This document shows positions 7,976 through 16,625 of a DNA stretch of 43,629 nucleotides, one piece after another (within the stretch, counting starts at the first letter, position 1; each line of letters starts with the position of its first letter). This stretch comes from a bacterium (GTDB taxonomy: Bacteria; Planctomycetota; UBA11346), in NCBI GenBank assembly GCA_020047915.1, contig JAIFND010000230.1, positions 1-43,629 on the forward strand, written 5' to 3'. Under the pieces are notes generated by a model, which saw nothing but the letters and a program-made list of their open reading frames with translations, had not been told where the DNA came from and made no database searches. Both the position numbers and the translations under genes were made by a program.

Positions 7976-8863
7976 TCAGCGCGCGATCCAGGTCTGCGAA
8001 CTGCCGCGACTCCACACGCCGCGCGCCATCGCCGGATCGCTGGTCGCCAGCTCCCAGGTGCCGTCGGCGGCGAGAACGATGGTCCCGCCGGTGCCGCCGA
8101 AGCCGGAGACCCGCGCCAGGCCGTCCGCCGCGGCGGCGGCAGGGGTGGCGCCGCCGCCGACCGCCAGCGCCGTGCGCAGCGCGAAGCCGGCGCGGATGAA
8201 GGCCTCGCCCAGTCCGGTGCATGAGATCGCGGCGGCGCCGTCGGCCCAGGTGCCAGCGCCGATCAGCGGCGAATCGCCGACCCGGCCCGGGCGCTTGCCG
8301 GTCAGCCCGCCGGTCGAGGTCGCGGCGGCCAACCGGCCCGCACGGTCGAGCGCCACCGCCCCGACCGTGCCGCGCCGGCCGTGGTCGCCCGCGCGCCAGC
8401 GCTCCAGCTCGGCGCGCGAGCGCTCGACCACCAGCCACTCGGGCGGGCAGACCTCGACGCCATGCTGGTGCAGCCACGCCTCGCCCTCGGCGCCGGCGAG
8501 CAGCACATGCCGCCCCTCGTCGAGCAGATGCCGCGCCGCAGCCACCGGACTGCGCGTGCGGCGCAAACCCGCCACCGCCCCGGCCCGGCCGTCCCGGCCA
8601 TCGATGATCGCCGCGTCGCATTCCACCCAGCCGCCGCTGGTCAGCGCCCCGCCGCGCCCGGCATTGAACACCGGGTCGGCCTCAAGCACGCTGACGGCGG
8701 CCTGCACCGCGTCGAGCGCGCTGCCGCCGGCCGCCAGCAGGGCGCCACCGGCAGCCAGCGCGGCGGCGAGGCCGGCATGCACCGGCGCACCCAGGGCGGA
8801 GTCAGCGATCTCGTCGCTCCACCGGCCGGCGCCGCCGTGGATGCACAGGACTGGTTCGGACAT
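7976..8863 (-). CDS. iaaA: Isoaspartyl peptidase / L-asparaginase (Ntn hydrolase)
   Basis: Plant-type asparaginase that removes isoaspartate from dipeptides and hydrolyses asparagine. 295 residues. IHGGAG is at 8-13, then NAGRGG (67-72), and the autocleavage and nucleophile site is RGT-VGAVALD with T166. STGG and GTGGT downstream are family glycine motifs. The start at 8863 (MSEPVLC) fits the family; a longer in-frame start at 8896 lacks conservation. It is divergent from the secreted-protein gene at 8938, leaving 74 bp for two promoters. Confidence 0.92.
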   Translation of the reverse strand: MSEPVLCIHGGAGRWSDEIADSALGAPVHAGLAAALAAGGALLAAGGSALDAVQAAVSVLEADPVFNAGRGGALTSGGWVECDAAIIDGRDGRAGAVAGLRRTRSPVAAARHLLDEGRHVLLAGAEGEAWLHQHGVEVCPPEWLVVERSRAELERWRAGDHGRRGTVGAVALDRAGRLAAATSTGGLTGKRPGRVGDSPLIGAGTWADGAAAISCTGLGEAFIRAGFALRTALAVGGGATPAAAAADGLARVSGFGGTGGTIVLAADGTWELATSDPAMARGVWSRGSSQTWIAR

Positions 8864-8937
8864 GCGCGCAGTCTTCGTTGTGCGCTTTTGGCGCAAGCGC
8901 CCCTGGCGCGATGCGCAACGATCGGCATTCTGCGGCC

Positions 8938-9459
8938 ATGGCCAAGATCCTCGTGACCCTGATCCTCGGACTCGCTGGCGGCCTGGCCGCCGCGTGGTGG
9001 TGGCTGGGCGGCCCGGCGCGCAGCCTGGTGCTGCCCGGCGACCAGTTGGCGGCCTGGGTCGAGGTCACCGCCGCCGAAAGCATCCCGGTCGATGCCGGCG
9101 GCACGACCTGGATCGTCTCGGCGACCATCCATATGCGCAACGTCGGCAGCGCCCCGCTGACCGTGAATATCCCCGCTCAGCGCTTCCTGCTGGTGCGCAA
9201 GGACGGCTCGACCGTGGCCGGCAACCTCGCCAGCAGCGTGATGTCGCGTATCGGCAGCCAGCAGACCGCCTCGGTGCCGCTGCCCAAGACCACCTTCTTC
9301 GCCACCGCCCAGGACACGACCAGCATCGTCCTGGCCCTCGAACAGGGCGACGGCCTGCGCATCATCCCGGCCCCGATCGGCAAGGCGCCGCCCAAGGCTG
9401 ATAGCGCACCGGCGGTCGAGCCGACTCCTGCTGTCGAGCCAAACGCCAATAAGGGCTGA
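8938..9459 (+). CDS. Membrane-anchored or secreted protein, unknown
   Basis: 173 residues. An N-terminal hydrophobic segment (about 2-22, ending WWWLGG) is a signal anchor or signal peptide. Residues 35-135 look like a beta-sandwich, with WIVSATIHMRNVGS and APLTVNIPAQRFLLV stretches like those of extracellular immunoglobulin-fold domains. The tail from 140 is Pro/Ala-rich low complexity. The start at 8938 places the signal segment at the terminus; the extension to 8878 would bury it. Confidence 0.65.
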   Translation: MAKILVTLILGLAGGLAAAWWWLGGPARSLVLPGDQLAAWVEVTAAESIPVDAGGTTWIVSATIHMRNVGSAPLTVNIPAQRFLLVRKDGSTVAGNLASSVMSRIGSQQTASVPLPKTTFFATAQDTTSIVLALEQGDGLRIIPAPIGKAPPKADSAPAVEPTPAVEPNANKG

Positions 9460-9486
9460 ATCCTGAGGGTGATCAGCTCGCATCAA

Positions 9487-9615
9487 TCACACAGAGAACC
9501 AGAGCGACCAGAGCTCAAGGCAATGCCTTGCTCGATTGTTCGGACCACCGGGAAGGTGAATGCCGATGCCCCTGCACCTGCCTTCACCCTCTGGTCACTC
9601 TGGTGCTCTGTGTGA
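9487..9615. repeat. Paired-arm element E (CACAGAG type)
   Basis: Left arm 9487-9513 begins TCACACAGAG and contains repeated CCAGAG. Right arm 9589-9615 is its inverse with 2 mismatches in 27. The core is 75 bp and contains a perfect hairpin CAAGGC-AAT-GCCTTG (9516-9530) and a second pairing GGTGAA/TTCACC. It lies between two convergent genes, so it could also act as a bidirectional terminator. Confidence 0.88.
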
Positions 9616-9635
9616 CCCCTATCGTCTGTTTTTGG

Positions 9636-10190
9636 CTAATTCACCGATGGCTGGGGCATGCCGGCTCCGCCGCCTTCCAGCAGGCGGCGCCACAGGTCGG
9701 CGGGGGGCGCGACCAGCAGATGGTCGAGGTTGCCCGGACGCACCAGCCACGCGCCTTGTTCGATCTCGCCAGCCAGTTGATCCGGCCCCCAGCCGCTATG
9801 GCCGAGGAACAGGCGCGGGCCGCTGAGATCGCAGCCCTCGGCATAGCGCTCCGACAGCGCCGCCACCGCGCCGCCGATGGCCAGACCGGAGGCGATGCGC
9901 TGGCAGCCGGGCAGGTCGGGCAAGCCGTGCAGCAGCAGACCGCGGTCGCGCTCGACCGGCCCGCCCTCGGCCGCGACGGTGGCGGCTGCGAGGCCAGCCG
10001 GCGCCTCCTCCCAGATCGCCGATAGCGGCATGTCGAGCGGCCGGTTGATGATCAGCCCCATGGTCCCGGCCTCGTTGTGCTCGAGGACATAGACCACGCT
10101 GCGCATGAAGTTCGGATCACCCAGGGTCTGAGCGGCGACAAGGAAGCAGCCGGGTATGGGTTTCACGCTAGCCGCCCAAGCCCAAGCCAT
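9636..10190 (-). CDS. YqgE/AlgH family protein
   Basis: 184 residues, as usual for UPF0301 (YqgE/AlgH). Family signatures: FLVAAQTLGDPNF-RSVVYV near the N-terminus, EHNEAGTMGLIINRPL, GGPV, and LFLGHSGWGPDQLAGEI in the second half. The biochemical role is not established; AlgH has been linked to transcriptional control of alginate genes in Pseudomonas. A GTG at 10166 gives an N-terminus closer to the family than the ATG at 10190. Neither has a clear ribosome binding site, because element B begins 8 bp upstream of the ATG. Confidence 0.88.
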   Translation of the reverse strand: MAWAWAASVKPIPGCFLVAAQTLGDPNFMRSVVYVLEHNEAGTMGLIINRPLDMPLSAIWEEAPAGLAAATVAAEGGPVERDRGLLLHGLPDLPGCQRIASGLAIGGAVAALSERYAEGCDLSGPRLFLGHSGWGPDQLAGEIEQGAWLVRPGNLDHLLVAPPADLWRRLLEGGGAGMPQPSVN

Positions 10191-10197
10191 CAGGCAG

Positions 10198-10339
10198 GTT
10201 CGGCGTTCGCCGTTCGGCGTTCGCCGTTCCGCAAGGCCCTACGCGTCGAGGAATGGCCCACGCACTGCTTAAAGCCGCCGCGTTGCTGTCGCGCCGCTCG
10301 AAACGCCGAACGCCGAACGCCGAACGCCGAACGCCAAAC
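10198..10339. repeat. Paired-arm heptamer element B
   Basis: Left arm 10198-10232 is five units alternating GTTCGGC and GTTCGCC and ending GTTCCGC. Right arm starts TCGAAAC (10298-10304), followed by four GCCGAAC units and one GCCAAAC (to 10339). The core is 65 bp with no similarity I can see to the cores of A or C. It fills the gap between lpxC/fabZ and yqgE, both minus strand. Confidence 0.9.
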
Positions 10340-10346
10340 ACTGGCA

Positions 10347-11633
10347 TCACCGGTCCATCATCACCGAGCGGATCTCGGCCTCGCAGCACAACTGGCCATC
10401 GACCAGCGTCTTGGCCATGCACGCGCTCATGCGGCTGCGCAGGCGCAGCACCTCGATCTCGATGCGCAGGACGTCACCGGGTCCGACCGGACGGCGGAAC
10501 TTGACCTTGTCCATGCTCATGAAGTAGGGGATGCGCTTCGAGCCAGGCTCCTCGGCGAGCATCAGCATGACCGCGCCGGCCTGCGCCATCGCTTCCAGCT
10601 GGAGGACGCCGGGCATCACCGGCGTGCCGGGAAAATGGCCCTGGAAATACGGCTCGTTGGCGGTCACCGCCTTGATCGCGACCAGGCGCTTGCCGCTGTC
10701 GTGCTCGATCACGCGATCGACCATCAGCATCGGATAGCGGTGCGGTAGCAGGTCGAGGATGCGCTTGACGTCGAGGACGACCTTGGGCCGCTCGGCCTCG
10801 GCGATGCGCCGGTTGATCTCCTGGACCAGCAGCATGTTCTCACGATGGCCAGAGCGCACCGCGATGATGTGCGCGCCAAGCCGGCGATGCACATGCGCCA
10901 GGTCGCCGATCATGTCGAGGATCTTGTGCCGCGCCGCCTCGTCGCGGAAGCGCAGCTGGGTGCCGACCACCTGGGTGCCGTCGTAGACGCAGGTGTTCTC
11001 GTAGTTGGCGCCCTTGCCCAGGCCGAGGGCGCGCAGCATCTCGACCTCCTTGGCCATGCAGAAGGTGCGCGCCGGGGCGATGTGCTGCGAGAAGCCCTCC
11101 TCGGTCACCTCGACCTCGACGATCTGCGCGCCGCCCAGGGCGCCGCCGTGGTCATCGAGGCTGTAGGTGATCTTCAGGCCGCCCTTCCACGGCAGCGCGA
11201 CGATCGAGGTCTTGCCGTCGCTGACCGAGATCGGCTCGGTGATCTCGTAGGATGCGCGCGGCTCGCCCTGCTCGATGATGCCGGCGGCACGCAGGATCTC
11301 GACGAATTCCTTGGCCGAGCCGTCGAGGCCGGGGAACTCGACCGCGGTCAGCTCGACGCGCAGGTTGTCGATGCCCAGGCCGTAGGCCGCCGCCAGGAAA
11401 TGCTCGCAGGTGTGGACCTCGACCTCGCCGACCGCCAGGGCGGTGCGGCGCATGCGCTGGCACAGGTTGGCTGGATCCGAGCGGACCGACGGCGAACCGG
11501 GCAGGTCGGTACGCACGAAGACGATGCCGGTGTCGGGCGGGGCCGGTTTGAAGGTGGCGGTGCACGGCTCGCCGGAATGCAGGCCGATGCCGCTGGCGGT
11601 CGCATCGACTGCGATGGTGCGCTGGACGGTCAT
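10347..11633 (-). CDS. lpxC/fabZ: LpxC-FabZ fusion (lipid A deacetylase / hydroxyacyl-ACP dehydratase)
   Basis: Bifunctional 428-residue enzyme. Residues 1-280 are LpxC, the zinc deacetylase that commits UDP-3-O-acyl-GlcNAc to lipid [10 protein letters not shown] with H78, H236 and D240 as zinc ligands, and H263 (SGHREN) as catalytic base. Residues 290-428 are FabZ, the 3-hydroxyacyl-ACP dehydratase: [12 protein letters not shown], then GHFPG-PVMPG with H333, and E347. Such fusions are known in Bacteroidota, Planctomycetota and relatives. Joining them places two consumers of 3-hydroxyacyl-ACP in one protein. The ATG overlaps the lpxD stop (ATGA), so translation is coupled. Confidence 0.97.
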   Translation of the reverse strand: MTVQRTIAVDATASGIGLHSGEPCTATFKPAPPDTGIVFVRTDLPGSPSVRSDPANLCQRMRRTALAVGEVEVHTCEHFLAAAYGLGIDNLRVELTAVEFPGLDGSAKEFVEILRAAGIIEQGEPRASYEITEPISVSDGKTSIVALPWKGGLKITYSLDDHGGALGGAQIVEVEVTEEGFSQHIAPARTFCMAKEVEMLRALGLGKGANYENTCVYDGTQVVGTQLRFRDEAARHKILDMIGDLAHVHRRLGAHIIAVRSGHRENMLLVQEINRRIAEAERPKVVLDVKRILDLLPHRYPMLMVDRVIEHDSGKRLVAIKAVTANEPYFQGHFPGTPVMPGVLQLEAMAQAGAVMLMLAEEPGSKRIPYFMSMDKVKFRRPVGPGDVLRIEIEVLRLRSRMSACMAKTLVDGQLCCEAEIRSVMMDR

Positions 11634-12700
11634 GGGCGTCCCTTCTCCAGTTCGGCGATGCGCGCCTCGAGGCGGCGCAGACGCTCAAGCGCCTCGGGCA
11701 GCTTGCGCGCCGATACCTCCTGGGCCATCTGGGTCTTGAAGTCCTGGGCCGGCGAGCCGCGCACCACCGCCCCGGTCGGCAGGTTCTTGCCCACCCCGCT
11801 CTGCGCGGTGACCGAGACCTGGTCACCGAGGGTGAGATGGCCGGCGATGCCGACCTGGCCGCCGATCACGTTGTGGCGGCCGAGACGGGTCGAACCGGCG
11901 ATGCCGCACTGCGCGACCAGGATCGAATGCGGGCCGACCTCGACGTTGTGCGCGATCTGCACCAGGTTGTCGATCTTGGTGCCGGCGCCGATGCGTGTGC
12001 GGCCGAAGCGCGCGCGGTCGATCGCCACATTGGCGCCGACCTCGACGTCATCCTCGATCACCACGATGCCGACCTGCGGAATCTTGCGATGCACCCCGTC
12101 GATGGTTGCGTAGCCGAAGCCGTCGGAACCGACCACTACGCCGTTGTGCAGGGTGACGCGCGCGCCAAGCACGCAGCGTTCGCGCACGCTGCTCATCGGA
12201 TAGAGCACGCTGCCCTCTCCGATGCGCACCTGCGCCGCCACCACGGTGTGCGGGTGCAGCACGACGTCATCGCCGATCTCGCAGTCGTCGCCGACCACGG
12301 CATAGGCACCGATGCGCGCCCGCGCGCCGATGCGCGTGCGTACCCCGATGACCGCGAGCGGGTGGATCCCGGGCTCAGGATGCACCGGCTGCGGACCGAA
12401 GGCGGCGACCAGTTGCGCGAGGGCGAAGTCGGGATTCGCCACCACCACCTGCACAGCGTTGGCGAGCGGCGGCTTGGCCTCGCCGACCAGCACGCAGCCA
12501 GCCCGCGTCGTGGCGAGCAGGCCGAGATACTTCGGGTTGGCGAGGAAGCTGAGGTCGCCCGGGCCGGCGTCGCCCAGCCCGCCCACGCCGGTCAGCACGC
12601 GCGCCACGGCGGCAGCCTCGTCGAGACCCTGGGCTGGGACGATCCTGCCTTTCGTGGCGGCGGCCAGTTGGCCGACCGTCGCGCTCATGCCGGCGGCCAT
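11630..12700 (-). CDS. lpxD: UDP-3-O-acylglucosamine N-acyltransferase
   Basis: 356-residue LpxD, which adds the N-linked hydroxyacyl chain in lipid A synthesis. The N-terminal uridine-binding domain is about 1-100. Left-handed beta-helix hexapeptide repeats (I/V-G-x-x-x-x) run from about 105 to 310, with the catalytic histidine in [10 protein letters not shown]-terminal helix follows. The start at 12700 shares its A with the stop of the chaperone gene (TGATG). GTG 12703 and ATG 12688 are alternatives. It is the middle gene of skp-lpxD-lpxC/fabZ, a conserved envelope order. Confidence 0.96.
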   Translation of the reverse strand: MAAGMSATVGQLAAATKGRIVPAQGLDEAAAVARVLTGVGGLGDAGPGDLSFLANPKYLGLLATTRAGCVLVGEAKPPLANAVQVVVANPDFALAQLVAAFGPQPVHPEPGIHPLAVIGVRTRIGARARIGAYAVVGDDCEIGDDVVLHPHTVVAAQVRIGEGSVLYPMSSVRERCVLGARVTLHNGVVVGSDGFGYATIDGVHRKIPQVGIVVIEDDVEVGANVAIDRARFGRTRIGAGTKIDNLVQIAHNVEVGPHSILVAQCGIAGSTRLGRHNVIGGQVGIAGHLTLGDQVSVTAQSGVGKNLPTGAVVRGSPAQDFKTQMAQEVSARKLPEALERLRRLEARIAELEKGRP

Positions 12701-13284
12701 CACTTGCCTTCGCTGGCGCCGGTCTTCTCGGCGAACTTCTGGTTGGCGAAGCCGACGTAGGCGTCGGTAATGTCCTGGTCGGCATCCCAGTACAACGCGG
12801 TCTGCATCTCGACGCGCAGGTTCATCAGCATGATGTCGCGCGCCCCGACGTCATCGGAGGCGGCCTGGACGACGATCTTGATGCCGCGCGCCTTGCAGAA
12901 CTCGGCGAGCAGGACACGGGCGACCTGGTACTGTTCGCGGATGATGGTGATCTGACGGCGTTCGAAGTCGGCGGTCACGCGCCGCACGAAGGCCTCGCGC
13001 CGCGCCTTGGTCGCCTCCTGCTCCTCCTGGATCTGGCCGAGCTTCTCGTTGCCGGCCGGCAGGGCCTCGAGCGAGGTGTTGAGCTTCTGGATCTGCTCGT
13101 CGAACTCCTTGACCTTGGCGTCGATGCCGGCCTTCTCCTGCTTGAACACTTCGATGCGGCCCTGGTAGCTCTTGCTGGCGTTGATCGCATCGACCAGGCG
13201 GATGACCGCGACCTTGGGCGCGTCGCCGGAGTCGCCGGCGCAGAGGAGGGAGGAGACGAGCAGGGCGAGCAGGAGGCGGGGCAT
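12700..13284 (-). CDS. skp: OmpH/Skp-family periplasmic chaperone
   Basis: 194-residue Skp-like protein that by family holds unfolded outer-membrane proteins in the periplasm. The signal peptide is about 1-18 ([16 protein letters not shown]). The mature part begins with the family phrase [14 protein letters not shown], then a long helical coiled coil (about 40-130) rich in E, K and Q, and a C-terminal strand region. The start at 13284 gives the signal peptide; the in-frame extension to 13341 does not. First gene of the lpx operon. Confidence 0.88.
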   Translation of the reverse strand: MPRLLLALLVSSLLCAGDSGDAPKVAVIRLVDAINASKSYQGRIEVFKQEKAGIDAKVKEFDEQIQKLNTSLEALPAGNEKLGQIQEEQEATKARREAFVRRVTADFERRQITIIREQYQVARVLLAEFCKARGIKIVVQAASDDVGARDIMLMNLRVEMQTALYWDADQDITDAYVGFANQKFAEKTGASEGK

Positions 13285-13318
13285 GGTGGATCCGAAGGGG
13301 TCCTCCATTCTGCCTGGA

Positions 13319-13338
13319 GCTCTGGCCAGGGCCAGAGC
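13319..13338. terminator. Stem-loop before skp
   Basis: Perfect 8-bp stem GCTCTGGC / GCCAGAGC with loop CAGG, in the 93-bp gap between the end of the barrel gene and the start of skp (both minus strand). No U-tract is evident on either strand, so intrinsic termination is only possible. Confidence 0.4.
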
Positions 13339-13377
13339 CAAGCGGGATCGGCCCTGCTGATATCCGGCTCCGTACCA

Positions 13378-14748
13378 CTACCACGCGATGTGCGCCGCCA
13401 GGTGCAGGCCCAAGGCCCAGCCCGGGTCGTTGAGCGTGATCTGCGTCCCACCGACCTGATGATCGGTCTGCCAGGCCGGCAGCCAGCCGTCACAGCTCAC
13501 TCCCAGACTCACCAGATCGTGCCACGCCGCGCGCACACCAATGGCGGCGCGCAGCACCGGGGAGGTCGAGGAGCCTTCGTGCCAACGGCCGGACGCTCCA
13601 TCGATCACCATGCCTTCGTGACGAAGACCGGCTCCAGCCTGGACCCAGGGCATGAAGCGGACGCCCGACCAGTCGGGCGAGCGGAAGCCTTCCTCCCAAC
13701 CGACCGTCCACTGGTCGTGGCGCAGGTCCGCGTTCGTGGCCTGCTGCGTATCGGGGAACAGCGCGAGCTGGCCGTCCGGCTCGGAGCCGAAGCGGTAGTC
13801 GAGCACCGCCGAGCTGCGCCGCGCATCCTGGTAGGGCCAGGGATGCCAGCGCAGTTGCACGCCAAAGCCGCCACCGCCGTAGGCCGCCAGATCATGCGAC
13901 AGATCGACCGTCGCGCCGCCCGGACCGGCGCCGGGCGAGACCACCAGTCCGAGCGAACCGAGCGTCGCCTGGGTCTCCGGGTTGATCGCCGCCCGAACCT
14001 GCCAACCGACCTCTCGTCCGTCCCAGTCGAGCGGCGTGATGTAGGTGCCGGCATCCAGCCACCAGCCGTCCTCGTGCGCGCCGGTGGCGCCGGCGGTGGC
14101 GGTCGGCGGCTCGCCGTCGCGCACGCGCACCCGCACGCCCAACCACAAGGCGCCCTGCTCGCCGACCAGCACCAGGCGCGGTCCGATCTCGCTGATCAGC
14201 TCGGCGTCAGGCACCCACGAGGTGGTGGCGAGGATCTGGCCGCCCCACCAGCCGGTCAGGCCGAGATCCCGTCCCGGCTCGCCAAGCCAGCCGGCGACGG
14301 CGGCGACTGCGAACAGCGGACGCACCGTGATGTCCTCACGGTCGTAGCGCAGACCGACGCGCGCGGCGCCGATCGTGTCGTGGATGAGGTTCTGCACCGG
14401 CCGGCCACCGAGATTGCCATCGACCTGCGCACCACCTCCGAGCAGCACCGAAGCATGCCAGCCGCCGTGCGGCGCCTGATCGCCCAGCACGCGGCCGGCC
14501 AGCACCTGGGCCTGGTCGGCGCGCGTGCCAGCGTCGCGGTCGGTCAACATCGAGCCTTCTGCCGCCACCACCCAGCCGCCGAGGCGCCCCTGCACGGCGA
14601 CCCCGGCGGTGCGGAAATCGTCGCCGTTGCCGACCCCGCTGCCGAACATGTCGTTGCTGCTGGTCAGGCCGAAGAATGGCAGCACCCCGTTCGGACCGGC
14701 CTCGGGCACCCCAGGTACGGCGGCGGCGAGGCTGGCGGCGGCGAGCAT
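13378..14748 (-). CDS. Outer-membrane beta-barrel protein, LpxR-like (lipid A 3'-O-deacylase candidate)
   Basis: 456 residues from ATG 14748, with a short Ala/Leu signal sequence (about 1-13); upstream CTG codons could extend it. The mature N-terminus has FGLTSSNDMFGSG...DDFRTAG, resembling the LpxR/DUF2219 pattern ND-F...D-YT-G, where Asn and Asp bind calcium. Later, PVQNLIHDTIGAARV resembles the LpxR segment carrying the catalytic histidine. The rest is alternating hydrophobic and aromatic strands with Gly-rich turns, ending ...HIAW, an aromatic C-terminus typical of outer-membrane barrels. It is longer than LpxR (about 320 residues). The lpx operon lies directly downstream, which fits a lipid A role. 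The enzyme assignment is tentative; the barrel assignment is firmer. Confidence 0.5.
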   Translation of the reverse strand: MLAAASLAAAVPGVPEAGPNGVLPFFGLTSSNDMFGSGVGNGDDFRTAGVAVQGRLGGWVVAAEGSMLTDRDAGTRADQAQVLAGRVLGDQAPHGGWHASVLLGGGAQVDGNLGGRPVQNLIHDTIGAARVGLRYDREDITVRPLFAVAAVAGWLGEPGRDLGLTGWWGGQILATTSWVPDAELISEIGPRLVLVGEQGALWLGVRVRVRDGEPPTATAGATGAHEDGWWLDAGTYITPLDWDGREVGWQVRAAINPETQATLGSLGLVVSPGAGPGGATVDLSHDLAAYGGGGFGVQLRWHPWPYQDARRSSAVLDYRFGSEPDGQLALFPDTQQATNADLRHDQWTVGWEEGFRSPDWSGVRFMPWVQAGAGLRHEGMVIDGASGRWHEGSSTSPVLRAAIGVRAAWHDLVSLGVSCDGWLPAWQTDHQVGGTQITLNDPGWALGLHLAAHIAW

Positions 14749-14776
14749 GAGAAGCAGAGGGCCAACGGCAGCTGGC

Positions 14777-14924
14777 GTTCGGCGTTCGGCGTTCGGCGTG
14801 CGGCGTTCCGCGGAGTCCTTCGCGGGGACAGGCGGCGTGGCGTGATGTATCCGCGGAGTGCTGCTTGGCACAAGACGCACGCATGTGCCTCGAAACGCCG
14901 AACGCCGAACGCCGAACGCCGAAC
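14777..14924. repeat. Paired-arm heptamer element C
   Basis: Left arm 14777-14811 is three GTTCGGC units, GTGCGGC and GTTCCGC. Right arm 14890-14924 is TCGAAAC plus four exact GCCGAAC units. The core is 78 bp. Left arms of A, B and C all have five units ending GTTCCGC, and B and C share TCGAAAC at the inner edge of the right arm. It separates nadE from the barrel gene on the minus strand. Confidence 0.9.
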
Positions 14925-14953
14925 CAACAAGACGCGATGAGGTTTGCACGCCT

Positions 14954-16585
14954 TCAGAACCTGCGCGCCAACGGTATCCGCCGCCCCATGCCGAACGCCT
15001 TCCGGCTGACGCGCAGCGCCGGCGCGGCCTGGCGGCGCTTGAACTCGCTGACCTCGACCAGGCGCAGCACGCGATCGACCACGGCGGGATCCTCGCCGCG
15101 CGCGAGCAGCGCCGCGCGATCGGCATGCTCCTCGACGAAGGCTTCGAGGATGCGGTCGAGCTGCGGGTAGGGCGGCAGGCTGTCCTGGTCGGTCTGGTTC
15201 TCGCGCAGTTCGGCGCTCGGCGGCTTGTCGATCGAGGCGACCGGGATGCGCTCGTTGCCGGCCACCGCATTGAGGCGGCGCGATAGCTCCCACACCGTGG
15301 TCTTGTACACGTCGCCGATCGGCGCCAGACCGCCGTTCATGTCGCCGTAGATGGTGCAGTAGCCGCAGGCGAGTTCGCTCTTGTTGCCGGTGGTCAGCGC
15401 CATCGCGCCGAGGTGGTTGGCCGCCGCCATCACCGCCGTGCCGCGCAGGCGACTTTGCAGATTTTCGCTCGCCAGGGCAGCGGGGCGTCCGCCGGTCACC
15501 GGCTGCAGCACCGCGAGGGCGTCGTGGTACAGCCCGGTGATCGGCACCTCGTGCGCGGTGACACCGAGGCGCTCGGCCAGGGCGCGGGCATCGGTGACCG
15601 ACCCTGGGCTGCTGAACGGCCCCGGCATGAGCAGGCCGGTGACCGCGTCGGGGCCGAGGGCGTCGGCGGCCAGCGCCGCGACCAGCGCCGAGTCGATGCC
15701 GCCCGACAGCCCGAGCACGACGCGGCGCTGACCGGTCTTGCGGCAGTAGTCACGGATGCCGGTGACCAGCGCGGCATGCAGATCATCGAGCGGGTGCGGC
15801 TCGGCCGGGGCGGCGATGCGCTGCGCCGTATCGATGGTCCAGATGCCGGCACGCCAGCGCGGGGCGGCACCCAGCCACGCGCCGTCCGGAGCGATAGCCG
15901 CGCTGTCGCCGTCGAACAGCAGCTCGTCGTGGCCGCCGACCTGGTTGACGTACACCACCGGCGCCCCGACCCGCTGCGCCACCGCGTGCAGCAGGCGATG
16001 GCGCACCGCCGGCTTGCCCAGGTGCCACGGCGAGGCGCTGGCGTTGACCAGCACATCGCAGCGCCCGGCGAGGTCGGCAACCGGATCCTGCTGGTAGGCC
16101 ATGCCGCTGAATTCGGCGCTCCAGATGTCCTCGCACACGCTCAGACCGACCCGCGCCCCGGCGATCTCGACCACGCACGGCCGGTCGCCCGGACGGAAGT
16201 GGCGCCGTTCATCGAAGACATCATAGGTCGGCAGCAGGCGCTTGCGGTAGCTGGCCTCGACCCGGCCGCCGCGCAGCAGCACCAGGCTGTTGCCCAGGGC
16301 AGGGCCGGCGCCGGGCTCCAGCGGCTCGACGCAGCCGACCAGGGTCGGCACCGCGACCTGCGCGGCGAGGGCCTGGACCATCGCCCATTGCCGCGCGACC
16401 AGGGCCGGCCGGTCGAGCAGATCGCGCGGCGGATAGCCGCCGAACATCGCCAGCTCAGGGGTGAGCAGCAGATCGGCGCCGGCCGTCCGCGCCTGTTCGC
16501 TTGCCAGGCCGATGGCGGTCAGCGCCCCCTCGAGGTCGGCGATGGTCAGGTCGAGCTGGGCGATGGCGATGCGCACGCCAGGCAT
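14954..16585 (-). CDS. nadE: Glutamine-dependent NAD+ synthetase
   Basis: 543 residues; makes NAD+ from deamido-NAD+, ATP and glutamine. N-terminal nitrilase-type glutaminase domain (1-255) has Glu in TPELAMFGG, Lys in YRKRLLPTYDVFDE and the nucleophile Cys in SVCEDIW. C-terminal synthetase domain has the PP-loop LGLSGGIDSALVAALA and the TTGNKSE and YGDMNGGL segments. Length and start (MPGVRIAIAQLD) match the family. It is transcribed away from the AraC gene with a 40-bp gap. Confidence 0.96.
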   Translation of the reverse strand: MPGVRIAIAQLDLTIADLEGALTAIGLASEQARTAGADLLLTPELAMFGGYPPRDLLDRPALVARQWAMVQALAAQVAVPTLVGCVEPLEPGAGPALGNSLVLLRGGRVEASYRKRLLPTYDVFDERRHFRPGDRPCVVEIAGARVGLSVCEDIWSAEFSGMAYQQDPVADLAGRCDVLVNASASPWHLGKPAVRHRLLHAVAQRVGAPVVYVNQVGGHDELLFDGDSAAIAPDGAWLGAAPRWRAGIWTIDTAQRIAAPAEPHPLDDLHAALVTGIRDYCRKTGQRRVVLGLSGGIDSALVAALAADALGPDAVTGLLMPGPFSSPGSVTDARALAERLGVTAHEVPITGLYHDALAVLQPVTGGRPAALASENLQSRLRGTAVMAAANHLGAMALTTGNKSELACGYCTIYGDMNGGLAPIGDVYKTTVWELSRRLNAVAGNERIPVASIDKPPSAELRENQTDQDSLPPYPQLDRILEAFVEEHADRAALLARGEDPAVVDRVLRLVEVSEFKRRQAAPALRVSRKAFGMGRRIPLARRF

Positions 16586-16625
16586 GGTGGCAAGCAGGGG
16601 CAGGGGTCAAATGGGGCGGGGCGGC

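Noticed and set aside
5041-14924. GCCGAAC/GTTCGGC arrays as a CRISPR
   Set aside because: Units are 7 bp in direct tandem without unique spacers of regular size, arms are inverse to each other, and no cas genes are present.
7041-14924. Paired-arm elements as integron attC sites served by the tyrosine recombinase
   Set aside because: The arms start GTT and end AAC, but attC has RYYYAAC at the left and GTTRRRY at the right; here order and purine/pyrimidine pattern are reversed. Flanking genes are housekeeping genes with their own operons, not cassettes.
13378-15270. 630-residue form of the barrel protein
   Set aside because: The extra N-terminus runs through element C and the nadE 3' end in the wrong frame; the signal sequence lies at about 14748.
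16586-16625. Small gene or regulator between nadE and araC
   Set aside because: Only 40 bp, no hairpin or reading frame.
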